From Laetiporus sulphureus 93-53 (Eukaryota; Basidiomycota; Agaricomycetes; Polyporales; Laetiporaceae), in contig NW_024468585.1 in NCBI RefSeq assembly GCF_001632365.1, forward strand, positions 1 through 64,000: a DNA stretch of 64,000 bases. Reading direction: 5' to 3'. Below, piece by piece: positions 47,638 to 58,315 of the stretch (the first letter of the stretch is position 1; every line of letters begins with the position of its first letter). The translations under genes were made by a program, and so were the position numbers. The notes beneath the pieces were generated by a model. That model saw only the letters and a program-made list of their open reading frames with translations, had not been told where the DNA came from and did not search any database.

Positions 47638-50611
47638 ATGCCCGGTCGAGAACCGCCCGACCATGATCCCCTGGACGCCGTACTCCGTCCCCCGATCGAC
47701 GAGACGCCGGAAGAGAAGGCATTTCGTCTCGCACAGGAGGAGGACGCTCGGCGCGTGAGTCAGGCCATCGACGAGAGTATCCGACTCGAGAAACAGCAGC
47801 GGAAGAAGATGAAGGTCGTCCGCCTGCTGCTGCTCGGCCAGAGCGAGTCTGGTACGTATTTCCTCTTTCCCGCCATTTGTACGCAGATCTCAGTAAGAAC
47901 TGGACGCTTTCCCGATGCGTGCAGGCAAGTCAACTACGCTGAGACGTGAGTATTCTGTTTTTTTTTTCTTTTGGTTGCTGGTACTGCTCCGGGAGGACTG
48001 TGAGGGCTGTGGACAAGGTGTCTCGGAGATCAGTCTCACCACAAAGGTCTGATGTAAGCCCACTCTTCAGACGGCGCTCTTCGGCATGTCACGATGCCGT
48101 CCCGCCGCCACTGGCCGTAAGGGACGGGAATGTCCAAGTATGGCAGCTGTCACTGGGCGGACATGTTCGAAGTTAATTCGGCGCGCTGCACTGACGCGCT
48201 GAACGCACAGGCTGCTACCAGACCTCCCAGTGAGTCTCCCGTGAGGTGAGTCTGTAGCCGTTAAGCGAGACACATTACTCGAAGTCTTGTAGGATCCACC
48301 AGATATGAGCCAAAACGTTGTCACGGTTGCACGCGGGAATATGCTGTTATCGTCGCAGATTATAGCAAATCAGAGCATCCTGCATGTTCTGCATGTTACC
48401 CGGGTTATACACCGATTTCTGGGTTGCAGATACGCAGTGCGCGTCCAGTGCTCGTCGTTGATGAGAGTCATGGGGTGCACAGCCCTCTACGTTCCCCGAG
48501 CAGTATTGCTACGTGTCAGGAGCCAGAGTCAGTCCTCAATGTGCTGATGTGATCACCCAGAATTCCAGCGACTATACACGCCATCGGCGTTTCGAGAAGA
48601 GCGCATCCTCTGGCACTCAATCATCCAGTTAAACCTCATCCGTTCCATCCAAATCATCATGGACACGCTCGCCGACGTCAGGCCACATGAACTGCCCTCC
48701 TCCCCTCCATCCCCAACGTTACATCCCATCAACTCCTTCTCCCCCTCGTCGAACTTCTACACCGGTCCTTCCTCTCCTTCGCGCAATCAACCTTTCACTC
48801 ACTCACCCCACTCGCGCAGCGCATCGCACACGCTATACAGTGACTCGGACGCTGAAACTGACTCTAATTCTGCCGACGCGCCCGTGCTACCCACACACCT
48901 GTCTGCGATCCTTGCGCGGCTCGCACATCTGAAGCATGTCGAGGCGCTGCTCATTGCGCGACTCGTGCCTCCGTCCGAGGAGGCGCCGTACCTCCCGCAG
49001 CATGGAATAGGGCAAGGCCATGTGCGCATTAACTCGACGCGTGAGGTGTTCGTGCGCCCGGGGAAGCATGCGCTGAGGCAGGGAGGGTGGGAGTCTAATG
49101 TAAGCGCAGGCGGTGTGGGCCCGCCCATGGTGGGGCAGGCGTCACAAGAGACGGCGAGCGAGGTACAGGCAGCGCTATTCCAGTGTCATGAGGACCTGAT
49201 TGCGCTGTGGCATGACCCAACGGTCAGAACGATTTTAAGATTGAGGAAGATTAGACTAGAAGAGGGCCCGGGATTGTGAGCCACACCTATTCAGACGATA
49301 TAATGTTTGCTAACCAAATTATGCCAGCTTCCTCGATGAGCTCGATCGTATCACATCCATGAAGTACACTCCTTCGGATGGTATGTCTGCCGAGCCGGTG
49401 AAATCATTGCGTCGCTCATCGCTCGTTTGAATCTAGACGATGTCCTGAAAGCTCGTCTAAAAACCGTTGGCGTCTCGGAGTACCGCTTCGAGATGGAGGC
49501 CGGAACCGAGCAAGGCACACAATGGCGTATTATCGACGTCGGCGGATCGAGGAGCCAAGTGCGTTCCCCTCTTCTCGCCGCGAGTCATAGCTGACCACTG
49601 CATTGCTCAGCGTCGTGAGTATACTGGGTCTCGTGCTTGTGCATGTGGGCGTGCGCTGACTCACCCGGGCTGACGCCCGCGCAGAGACGTGGGTGCCTTT
49701 CTTTGATGACGGTGCGTGTTTTGATTTCGCGTGTAGGGAGAAGTGCTGACAGTCGTTGGGTGACGTTCGTGTGCTTCTTGTCATTACAAAGTGAATGGTA
49801 TGTTGACTTCGTGCGGGTTCTGCGCTTCGCGTCCCTGAACGTCCGTATTTTGATGTAGCGATCATTTTCCTCGCACCTATTTCCGGCTTCGATCAAACGC
49901 TCGCGGAAGATAAGAGCGTCAATCGACTGGTATGGATTAATTCTCTTCATCCTATACACAGCGTATTTAAGTTTGCCCTTTACAGGAAGACAGCGTCCTC
50001 CTCTGGAAGGCGGTCTGCGCAAACAAACTGCTCGCGCGGGTTGACCTCGTGCTATTTCTGAATAAATGCGATATCCTTGCCGCGAAGCTCGCCTCGGGTA
50101 TCCGGCTGGCGAAATATGTCCGCAGCTTCGGCGAGCGACCGAACGATTCGGAAACAGCAGAGAAATGTGAGTTTCGTCTGCCTTCGTCGTTGTTGTGGAA
50201 GCATCTTCTGCGTTCCTGTGGAATTGGTTTCTGCTCTTTGCGAGGCTTCACTTCAGACTGGCCATCGTTGTCCTTGCGGATCTAGTCATTGAGTTGGGCG
50301 ACGTTACTCACGGTCTCGTCGTCGTGACCCGCAGACTTCCGGAGTAAGTTCAACGCGATACATAGAGAGTATTCGCCTATTCCGCGAAAATTCTATGGAT
50401 TCTGCACATCAGTTACGGTAGGTGCCTGCCGCGTTCTTCGAAGCACATGCTAGTGCTTAAAGAATATGTTGCGATAGGACACAACTACAACGGGCGGTAT
50501 CATTGCAAGCGGTACGTCTGAAGCTTCCGATATAAATTGAAATCTGATGCACCGATCTCAGTGCGAGACATGGTCGTGCGCGAACATCTACGCGCGTCAA
50601 AGCTGCTATGA
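47638..50611 (+). CDS. divergent heterotrimeric G-protein alpha subunit with altered GTPase residues
   Basis: All G-box positions can be found in order, but several are altered. The P-loop is LLLGQSESGKSTTLR (canonical GAGESGKST). Switch I is DVLKARLKTVGV, keeping the catalytic Arg and the Mg-binding Thr. Switch II is IIDVGGSRSQ, with Ser where nearly all G-alphas have catalytic Gln. G4 is FLNKCD (canonical NKxD). G5 is CTSVTDT. The N-terminus MPGREPPDHD lacks the MGxxxS myristoylation signal. The C-terminus ends HLRASKLL and lacks the usual Cys. The helical domain carries a Ser/Pro-rich insertion of roughly 70 residues. Agaricomycetes carry many such divergent copies besides canonical ones. 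GTP hydrolysis is probably slow or absent; this is inferred from residues. The gene has one 615-nt intron and two apparent microexons. Length is about 480 residues. Confidence 0.85.
47946..48560 (+). other. unusually long (615 nt) intron in the G-alpha gene
   Basis: The donor is C|gtgagtatt after TTLR and the acceptor is acccag before a frame reading FQRLYTPSAF. Splicing gives the expected G-alpha continuity. Most introns nearby are 50-60 nt. The interior has no recognised coding frame; insertion of foreign DNA or extra exons cannot be excluded. Confidence 0.6.
49611..49614 (+). other. apparent 4-nt microexon CGTC in the G-alpha gene
   Basis: It is flanked by gctcag on the left and gtgagt on the right. 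Including it joins DVGGSRSQ to RQTWVPFFDD in frame and supplies the conserved switch II Arg. Skipping it shifts the frame. Confidence 0.55.
49792..49797 (+). other. apparent 6-nt microexon TGAATG in the G-alpha gene
   Basis: It is flanked by ttacaaag and gtatgt. With it the protein reads FFDD-VNAIIFLAP, matching the canonical D-V-x-A-I-I-F block. Without it the Val-Asn codons are lost and the frame is disrupted at the junction. Confidence 0.55.
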
Positions 50612-51659
50612 AAGTTCTATCCATAGGATCGTGAAGCTTCTTCCACATGTTGGGCTTCCTACCCTCTGGCTTGTACCTTGAACGGACGTTTCGACCTGCG
50701 AAGACTACGAAGGCAGGACGACTCCTTATATCTTGCTGAGAGAAGCCCAGTTAGGGCAGATTGTCAGAATCACACCATGTTTCCAACCATCTCGCAGGCA
50801 AATGAAGGCAGTACACGCTTGCATGACAAGAGCGAGTGGACGATTCAAGAAGCGGAACGAATCCTTATCAGCCGCACTATTATCCGGCTTCGCGCTTTTC
50901 TACATCATGACCCTCCTGACGTGCATTCCGATGCCCTCACGACCAGCCACATCCATCTATGAGACACCTGTATGCTCCGACATCTATATCCGCCTGCACT
51001 ATGCCCCACATCACATCCATACCCTCCTGGCCTTCCACCTCGCTCTCATGAACTCTAGCGTCAATTTAGACACCAACATCTACGTGCTGCATTTGTCCTG
51101 GACTCGATTTGCTGATGTCCATGTTGTATATAGCGTTATATTCATTCATATCGAGTCTTGCACAGTTGCTCTGTTGCTGAGATGTCCTCGATGCGACTCG
51201 ATAGCGGATTATCCGGCACCGATCAATATATGATGGAAGCGTTGTAGGCCTCTCGAGCCTCATCAATAGGCGAACGTGCGTTGATAACGAAAACTGTCCA
51301 TTTCGAATACTGCCCTGATTTCGTCCTCGCCGACGATACTGACAATCCACGTTCGCGCGTCCCCCGCCGCGCTCACATTTCGAGCATCATGTAAAGAGTC
51401 GGCGACATTTATTTGGCGGCGGACGCGTCTGCACATGCCAGCTAACGCTGAATAGGCGCTGACAGGCACATTGGCAAGAACAACGCACGTGTGTGCTTCC
51501 CTTGATGGCCCTCATCAGCACGCGAGCCCAACTTCCTGCGTTGAGGCCGGTGCCTGAGGCCGTCCCGCGAGGTGGATAGGGGTGGACTCAGCGGCAGCAG
51601 AACGCTCAAATAGCGGGAGGATTGCCCGTAAGTGCCTTTCCAGCACTTCCTGGACCACC
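50612..51659. other. intergenic, 1 kb
   Basis: G-alpha 3' UTR and promoter of the transporter gene. A 166-codon frame at 50733-51233 shows no family features. No RNA gene or repeat seen. Confidence 0.5.
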
Positions 51660-54134
51660 ATGTCTTCGTTGCTCGAAAAAGTCGCAAGTTCAGATTCGGA
51701 AGTGCAGGTCAAGGCTGTGGACAAGGATAAGGATCCTCATGCGGAACCTCGGGCGGTCAGCAGGAAGGCCGCGCTCAGCGCGTATATGACAATCGCGGCA
51801 GCAGCCTTCGGTTTGATCTCAGATGGCTGTGAGTATGAGACGATTCACTAGGATCTACGCTTATTTATGGTTCTTCAGACCAAAACAACTTGATGACTAT
51901 GACTAATGTTGGTTCAACGGAGGTATATCACTGCATCACGTTACTGATATCTTCATAGGTCATTTTCAAGAAGATTCATGCAAAAGAATACACCTCGACC
52001 GTGTCCACGCGTGTTTCGAATGCATTGCTCGTTGGTACGGAGATTCTGGACTATATGCGTTGATCTCTGCTGACTACGCCTCTCATCAGGCGAGGTGATT
52101 GGACAAATCGTCGTAGGACTGATCTGCGACAGGATAGGCCGGAAAGCCGCCCTTGTCGTGACGACTCTCCTCATTGTCATCGGTGCCATCCTGGCTACTG
52201 CAGCGCATGGTGCCCATGGTAGTGTCACAGGTTTGTTTTGGTTCTTGACCATCGCCCGAGGGATCACCGGAGTGGTAAGCCCACGATTGATATAATGTAT
52301 ACATATATCTAAGTCTAATTTTTTGTGTAGGGCGTCGGCGGCGAATATCCTGCATCATCAACGAGCGCAAGCGAGGCTGCGAACGAGAAGATGGTCGCTA
52401 ATCGAGGACCAGGTCAGTCCCATTGAGTTAATCTGTGGACACTCGGCGTTGACCTTCCGACATACAGTGTTCATCATGGTCACGAACTTCGTTCTCTGTG
52501 TGATTATCATTTCCCATTTCATCTTATCTCGCAGTCTGACCCGTATGGGCTGACATGAATATTAGTTTGGTGGTCCTTTATCAGTGTCGATCTTCCTGAT
52601 TGTATTATCTGCCGCCGGCGAAAACCACCTCAACACTGTCTGGCGTGTCTGCTTCGGGATCGGCATCATCCTCCCTCTGTCCGTCTTCTACTTCCGGATG
52701 CGCATGTTCAGTCCGAAGCTGTGCGTGTTCTCTGTCCGAGCGTGCCGTCGCTCACGTGGACTTTACCCACTAGATACCATGACTCTGCGATCAAACGTAG
52801 GCATCCATCTCTCGTGGCGAGAGCGAGTGTTTTAACCACGCATACAATCAGGCAAAGTGCCCTATTGGTTGGCCATCAAGCGGTACTGGCGATCACTCAT
52901 CGGTACTTGTGGCGCATGGTGGGCATGAGTCGATATATGCGCGTGATTCTTGCATTGATGATATCTTCAGGTTTTTGTATGACTTCGTGAGCGACATGTG
53001 AATAATCTGGAGGGTATTCTCGAACAACGATGTCTTAGGTTACATTCCCGAATGGAGTTTTCTCCGGCACTATCATCTCTAGTGTGATCAAGGATGGTAG
53101 CGTCAAGTCAACGGCAGAGTGGCAGCTTCTGCTCGGTGCTATCGCGCTTCCAGGTAAGTTCCGTTTGGTCAAAGTCACAGATTGTTACTGACAGAGGCGA
53201 CGCAGGGGTCTTTGTCGGTGCCGCACTTTGCAACCCGCTTGGCCGGCGTAACACGGTAATACCTACGCATTCATGTTAGAAGCTATCCTTATCACGAGTA
53301 TTTTTTTTGTCAGATGATGGTCGGTTTCAGCGGATACCTCGTCTTTGGTATGCATTCGCCGTCTTCAAATGGAACACTTCCTGAAATGCGAATTTGCAGG
53401 TCTTATCATTGGCTGTGCATACGATAAAATCACCAAGATCGTGCCGCTCTTCGTCATCTTGTGAGCATCGGCCAATGTTTCATCCGCGTTCATAGTGTAA
53501 ATTATGGTTTAGCTATGGTCTGATGCAATCTACGGGTAATCTTGTAAGTGACACATCCGAACGCAGTCTTCAAAGATGCTGATCAACATGCAGGGACCAG
53601 GAAACATGCTAGGCCTCGTCAGTGCAGAGTAGGAACAACATATCTTCCTTTGCATATGTACGCTAATGCTTAGCTCTGTAGGTCATATCCAACCGCCATT
53701 AGGTGATTACGGAGAGAAAATTCTACAACATGGATAAATCATTGACATCAGCATTCAGGGGAACCTGCTACGGTCTTTCAGCCGCTATCGGCAAAACAGG
53801 AGCCGCAATCGGCACCCAGGCGTTCACGCCAATCGAAAACAACCTCGGCAAACAGTGAGAGCCTCGCATCACACTTTCCTGATAATGTCTCATTATCTAC
53901 AGATGGACGTTCATCATCGCAGCGATCTGTGGCGTCGTGGGCGTGCTCGTGACGTACTTTTTCGTGCCCGACAAGACGGGCATCGACCTCGCAGATGAGG
54001 ACGTGAAGTGGCTCGAGTACCTCCAGGCGAACGGTTGGGAGGGCGATGTGGGCGACGATGACGCCGCCGATGAGGCTGCGCTCGTGGGCGACGTCTATGA
54101 CGACCATAAAAGCGCGAACGATGAAAAGGCGTAG
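51660..54134 (+). CDS. MFS transporter, GIT1-like (glycerophosphodiester / phosphate-proton symporter group)
   Basis: A 12-helix plasma-membrane carrier. After a charged cytosolic N-terminus, TM1 begins YMTIAAAAFGLISDG. The MFS signature loop GLICDRIGRKAALV lies between TM2 and TM3. TM4 carries FWFLTIARGITGVGVGGEYPASSTSASE, the motif of the phosphate:H+ and GIT1 subgroup. Further membrane segments are VFIMVTNFVL, VSIFLIVLSAAG and GIGIILPLSVFYFRMRM. The half-signature GAALCNPLGRRNTMM and the last helices (FIIAAICGVVGVLVTYFFVP) follow. The C-terminal tail is acidic (DVGDDDAADEAA). About twelve short introns. GIT1-type carriers import glycerophosphoinositol or glycerophosphocholine and are usually phosphate-starvation regulated; the substrate here is not provable. 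Confidence 0.8.
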
Positions 54135-54721
54135 TGTGGACCACCGACGTGCTCGCTTCGTGTTTGCGGTGGTTATGACATTGACGACATTTGGCGTTGA
54201 CGGCCTCTACAACGCCTGTGCATGGTGATCTTATATATCGTTGCTGAGGTCCCGATGTTCAATACCACAGTTTTCAGTACTAGCCGTAACACTACAGCAA
54301 TTCGAAGATGTGCTCAATATACAATAGATCCAAAGTAACAACCCGCGTATAGTGTACATACGGATATGCTCGACAATCGCGCGGCAGAATCGAAAGGGAG
54401 CACGATCATTGAACATTGAGCGCTTGAAATGGCCTATGGTACCCGTACCGCACACAGTGCCATCAACAGATACGCACACTTCTGTCGACAGTACCGTAAT
54501 GCGACTCGAATGCTACTTCACGCATTCAGCCTATCGGCGTATGAGGTAGTTTTGGGCAGTCTGATAGCAGGAAGGGGCATTACAAAAAGGGTATTCAGCT
54601 GCATAGGCTACAGTCATGCTGGACGTACGCTGTCCAGCAACCACAGAACCGTCCGTAGAATAATTACGCGACCATGCAGACACGCTCCTACACGTACATC
54701 TAATTTAGAAAGCAAGCTCGA
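54135..54721. other. convergent 3' intergenic region
   Basis: Holds 3' ends of the transporter and the ChAPs gene. Nothing else recognised. Confidence 0.6.
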
Positions 54722-57652
54722 TCAGAAATCGTATCCCTCGACTTTGAACGTTTTCCCGTAGTTGAGGTATCCCTCCATGATTTTCGCGATCGAATCGGGG
54801 AGACCCATGCTCAGAAGCGTGTAGGAGATTTTCGCGTGGCCGTGGATCTGGCCGACCTTGAACAGACAGCGGGCTATCTGGGTCGGATACTGGGAGTAGC
54901 GGATAGTCAGCACACATTACAAAGTTCACTTGATAAGCATACCGTCATTTCCGCGTACTCTCCCCATTGGTACGCTGCGACGCGGATGGCGACCTGCAGC
55001 GTTCGCTGGATATCGCCCTCATCCGCATACATGTCCAACAGCTTGGACCACGGCTTGTAGGAATACCGAGGTGAGTCGAGGCAGCGCGTGTACGCTTCCT
55101 TGGCCTCCTCCTTGTGGTGCAGTCGTGACCCCAGATCGCCAAGGATCTCCCATTCGAGCGCAGTCTTGCGGTATGCGACGTGTTGTGTTTTAAAATGCGC
55201 TACTTCTGCGCGGAAGATGGTCCATACACGGAGATCCTAGGTAGAACAGTTAAAAGTAGTCGCGACATGGTACGAAGAACGACCCACTTCGTACAAGACC
55301 ATGAACAGGTTGTCGAGCCACCGCTCGCAAAGTCGCTTGTTGCTGAACGAAAATGGCTCTTGATTACTCATGGACGATGGCGGCTCTCCCTCTTGCGAGC
55401 CATCCCCTGCACCAGCAGCCGCCTGCTCTGGCTTTTCCAATGAATGGCTCATAGACACTCCATTCTGCTTGGCCTCCCCATTGGTATTCGCATCAGGCTC
55501 GTTCTTATTGCTGGCCGCTGCCTCTGCCTCAGCTTCCGCCTTAGCCTTGGCCTCCACTTCTGCCTCAGCTTCCGCCTTGGCCTTAGCCTCCGCTTCTTCC
55601 CTCTCCTTCTCTTTCACCATCGCGATTATAGCCTCCTTATCGCGCTCCACGTCGCTCGCAGTCGATATCCTGATCGTCGGCAACCCATCGTTCACGCCCA
55701 GCGTATCCGCATCCGTACGCGTATCCGCCGCGGATGGGTTCGCCGAGTGCACGGGCGAGACGACAGCCCGCGTTGACGCGTCGTCATCCGCCTGCTGCAC
55801 GAGCGTCGCGCTGTCCTGGAGAGATGAGCCGCGCGCCGGTACTTGCCCATTTGCACTGCTGGGACTTGTTGAGTGTCCGCGCATGTCACCCTGCTGCTTC
55901 TGCATGCGATACTCCTCTTCCATGACGAAGACGGAGCTCCGGGTCTTGAGCAGCTCATCCCAGCCAATTTGCGAGACCAAGCGCGTCAAGAGCGCATACG
56001 CGCGTGCCCATGTGCCCCGCAGGCCCGGCGCGGGCAATCGCAGTAGTGCAGGATCTGCCTGTAAGAAAACTGAGTGAGATATTCGAGACGCTGGAACGAT
56101 GGACCTACATCGTCATCTTCGGTTTTTGCGCGTTCAGGTAGGATCTCAACGATCTGCCCCTTGGGCGGTAGATGTACTTTTGACGCTTGCAAGTTGCGGT
56201 GAGCATCTCGGCCATTGTAGGTGAACATGGGACATGAATTGAGCGTGAGGAGAGCCTGCATGAAAATAAGCAAAAAGGCTCCACGTGCTATAGACTACTA
56301 ACGCACCGACTCATACTGCTTGAGGTCGATGTACAACTCCGTCAGCTTCTCCCATGTGACGAACTCGCTGGGTGCACAATTAACTGCTTGCTTGGCAAGT
56401 TTCAACGCCCATTCATGATTGCCCTTTGAGCGGAGAAGATCACATTGCGCGTGTAACAATGTGTACGATTGCGGCGTTTGCTTGATTGCAGCTGCCATGA
56501 TCTGCACTGCCTTGACCTCCTCATCTGAGTAGGACATTAACGATTAGTTCAAGTTGGGTTGTTCAAGGACTCACTCATGCCAATATAGCTCCGTGCAAGC
56601 AGCGACGATATCTCCGGCTCCTTCGCACTGAGTTTCTCGAACAGATTCGCAGCATATTGATATCGCCCACTATCGCCAAAGTACTTCATGATCGCCGATG
56701 TCAGGTGGTTCGACACGACCGTGGCAACCTGAATTTCGGGCTCCGACCCCACCTGCCAGCCTTCGCCTGCGTCAGCGTCCCATGTCGTGGCCACAGGATG
56801 ACAACGCACCCTTCATAAAGAGCGCCTCGGCCGATTGGAGGAAGCGCAGCTCGCCCTCAGGTGTTGTGATCGGGTCGAGCTTGCGGTAAGCGTCCAGCCA
56901 ATACGCGGAATCGTCGGAATAGAGGACCGCACGGAGAATAGCAGAGAGATAAGTCTCCTGCCACATATCTTGTCCAGCATCCGCGGTGAGCTCGTGTCTG
57001 TGCGAGCAATGCTGAGTCGACGCCACGGCAAGGGCTGATGTCATTACCTCTCGCCACGCAGGTCAATGATGTACGCGTTCACACCGCCGGGTATCTTGAC
57101 ATCTACTCGTACGTCGACACGAGAGAATGCATTGAAACAGCTGCGGTTGTGATGAGCAGCAGTCTCATTTGGGCAACTCGGCAGCCGCGTACCAGTAACA
57201 ACCATGCCGCACCTTCCATGCTGAACCCTTTGAGAACCAGCCCGAATCATCTTCAATCGCGTAGGTCAGAGAGTTGATGTAGGCAGCGAGAGACGCGGAT
57301 GATGAAGCGTCCACTCCCGATACATAGTGATAGGAACCGAGCTATCGCGATGTCATTGAGTTGCGACGCGTCGAGGGTTCAGGAACACTCACGTCGTGCT
57401 GCCCGCTGCGTCCTGTGCTCTTGATTACATGGCAAAGGTCCGGAGGTCCCAGCTCTCTCCAGGTTGCTTCCCCGAAGAGTCAGAACACATGGGGACTAGG
57501 GGAGATGCAAGAACTCACATAGCGCTTCTGTTCGAGCGGCCACCGACTCCCCCAGCTCGACCTAAATTCTGTGAGCGTAAGCATCTTAAAAGTAGAGAAA
57601 CAAGACAGACCTCAAAAATCTCCGGCACGTCTTTGAAGGACGCGTCCGCCAT
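54722..57652 (-). CDS. ChAPs family protein (Bch1/Bud7/Chs6-like exomer subunit)
   Basis: Cargo adaptor at the trans-Golgi; with Chs5 it forms exomer, which exports selected proteins such as chitin synthase to the cell surface. The start MADASFKDVPEIFE (57652) leads, after short introns, to VELGESVAARTEAL, LGPPDLCHVIKST and GSYHYVSGVDASSSASLAAY, the ChAPs signature. Further on are RVDVRVDVKIPGGVNAYIID and QDMWQETYLSAILRAV. A TPR part with YTLLHAQCDLLRSKGNHEWA and FVTWEKLTELYIDLKQY follows. The C-terminus (ARCLFKVGQIHGHAKISYTL, end KTFKVEGYDF) is also conserved. A Ser-rich and Ala/Glu/Lys-rich low-complexity insertion (about 55.4-55.9 kb) lies between the TPRs and the C-terminal region, larger than in yeast as I recall. 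About nine introns; roughly 800 residues. Confidence 0.87.
55526..55597 (-). repeat. 36-bp tandem repeat, two copies, in the ChAPs gene
   Basis: Units 55526-55561 and 55562-55597 differ at only a few positions. They encode an alternating Ala/Glu/Lys run (EAEAKAKAEAEAE pattern), predicted to be a charged single helix. The length is likely variable between strains. Confidence 0.85.
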
Positions 57653-58315
57653 CCTCGAGGAGATGCGATTTGCTAAGATCACAGCTGAGTTTCGGCTATG
57701 CGTGCATTCACTGCAGCCACGATACACGTCGCAGTCCCCTCCTTCCTTTTGCGGGACGATTTCCCACGCTCCATATTATAACTTTCTAGTCTGACTTTTT
57801 TTTCGCACATCATGTTGCCTTGTACTGATGTCTAACCAGATGCCATAATTTGTCATGGTGGTCCGGAAATCCTTTTGCAGTGCTTGTGCACCGGAGTCAT
57901 TGACCATCATAGCCACTGTGGTTATAAAGGTAGCAGTTAGAGACAAGAGGTCTGAAGAGGTGGCGGAAAGGCTATTTGAAGTATTATCAACGAGCGCCAG
58001 AGAATGTTGTGCCTGTTGCACGCGATAGCGTAAGATTCATTCTCTTAATGGCGGTGAAAAATAACCAGCAGAGTATCGGAAGATTTTGAACATCACCTGC
58101 CGGCAAGAGACCAAAGGACGTTGCTGAAGAGCCAGGAGCCATGGAGATCACATGGGTGTAGTGTCACGCAGTGTCACACGTATCACATCTGGCGATTCAC
58201 GTCACACCGTTTTTTTTTACTCCCTTCTCTTTCTCTAGTCGAGCGTGTAGACCGCGCAGAGATCCAGCTGGTGAGAATTCAGAACTATGTTCTCGAATTC
58301 ACCGTGTACAACTAC
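57653..58315. promoter_or_regulatory. divergent promoter region, ChAPs gene / PPR gene
   Basis: About 660 bp between the two start codons. It includes an upstream in-frame extension of the PPR frame back to 58121, a T-run near 58210 and an 81-codon minus frame (57776-58021) without features. No TATA box stands out. Confidence 0.45.
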
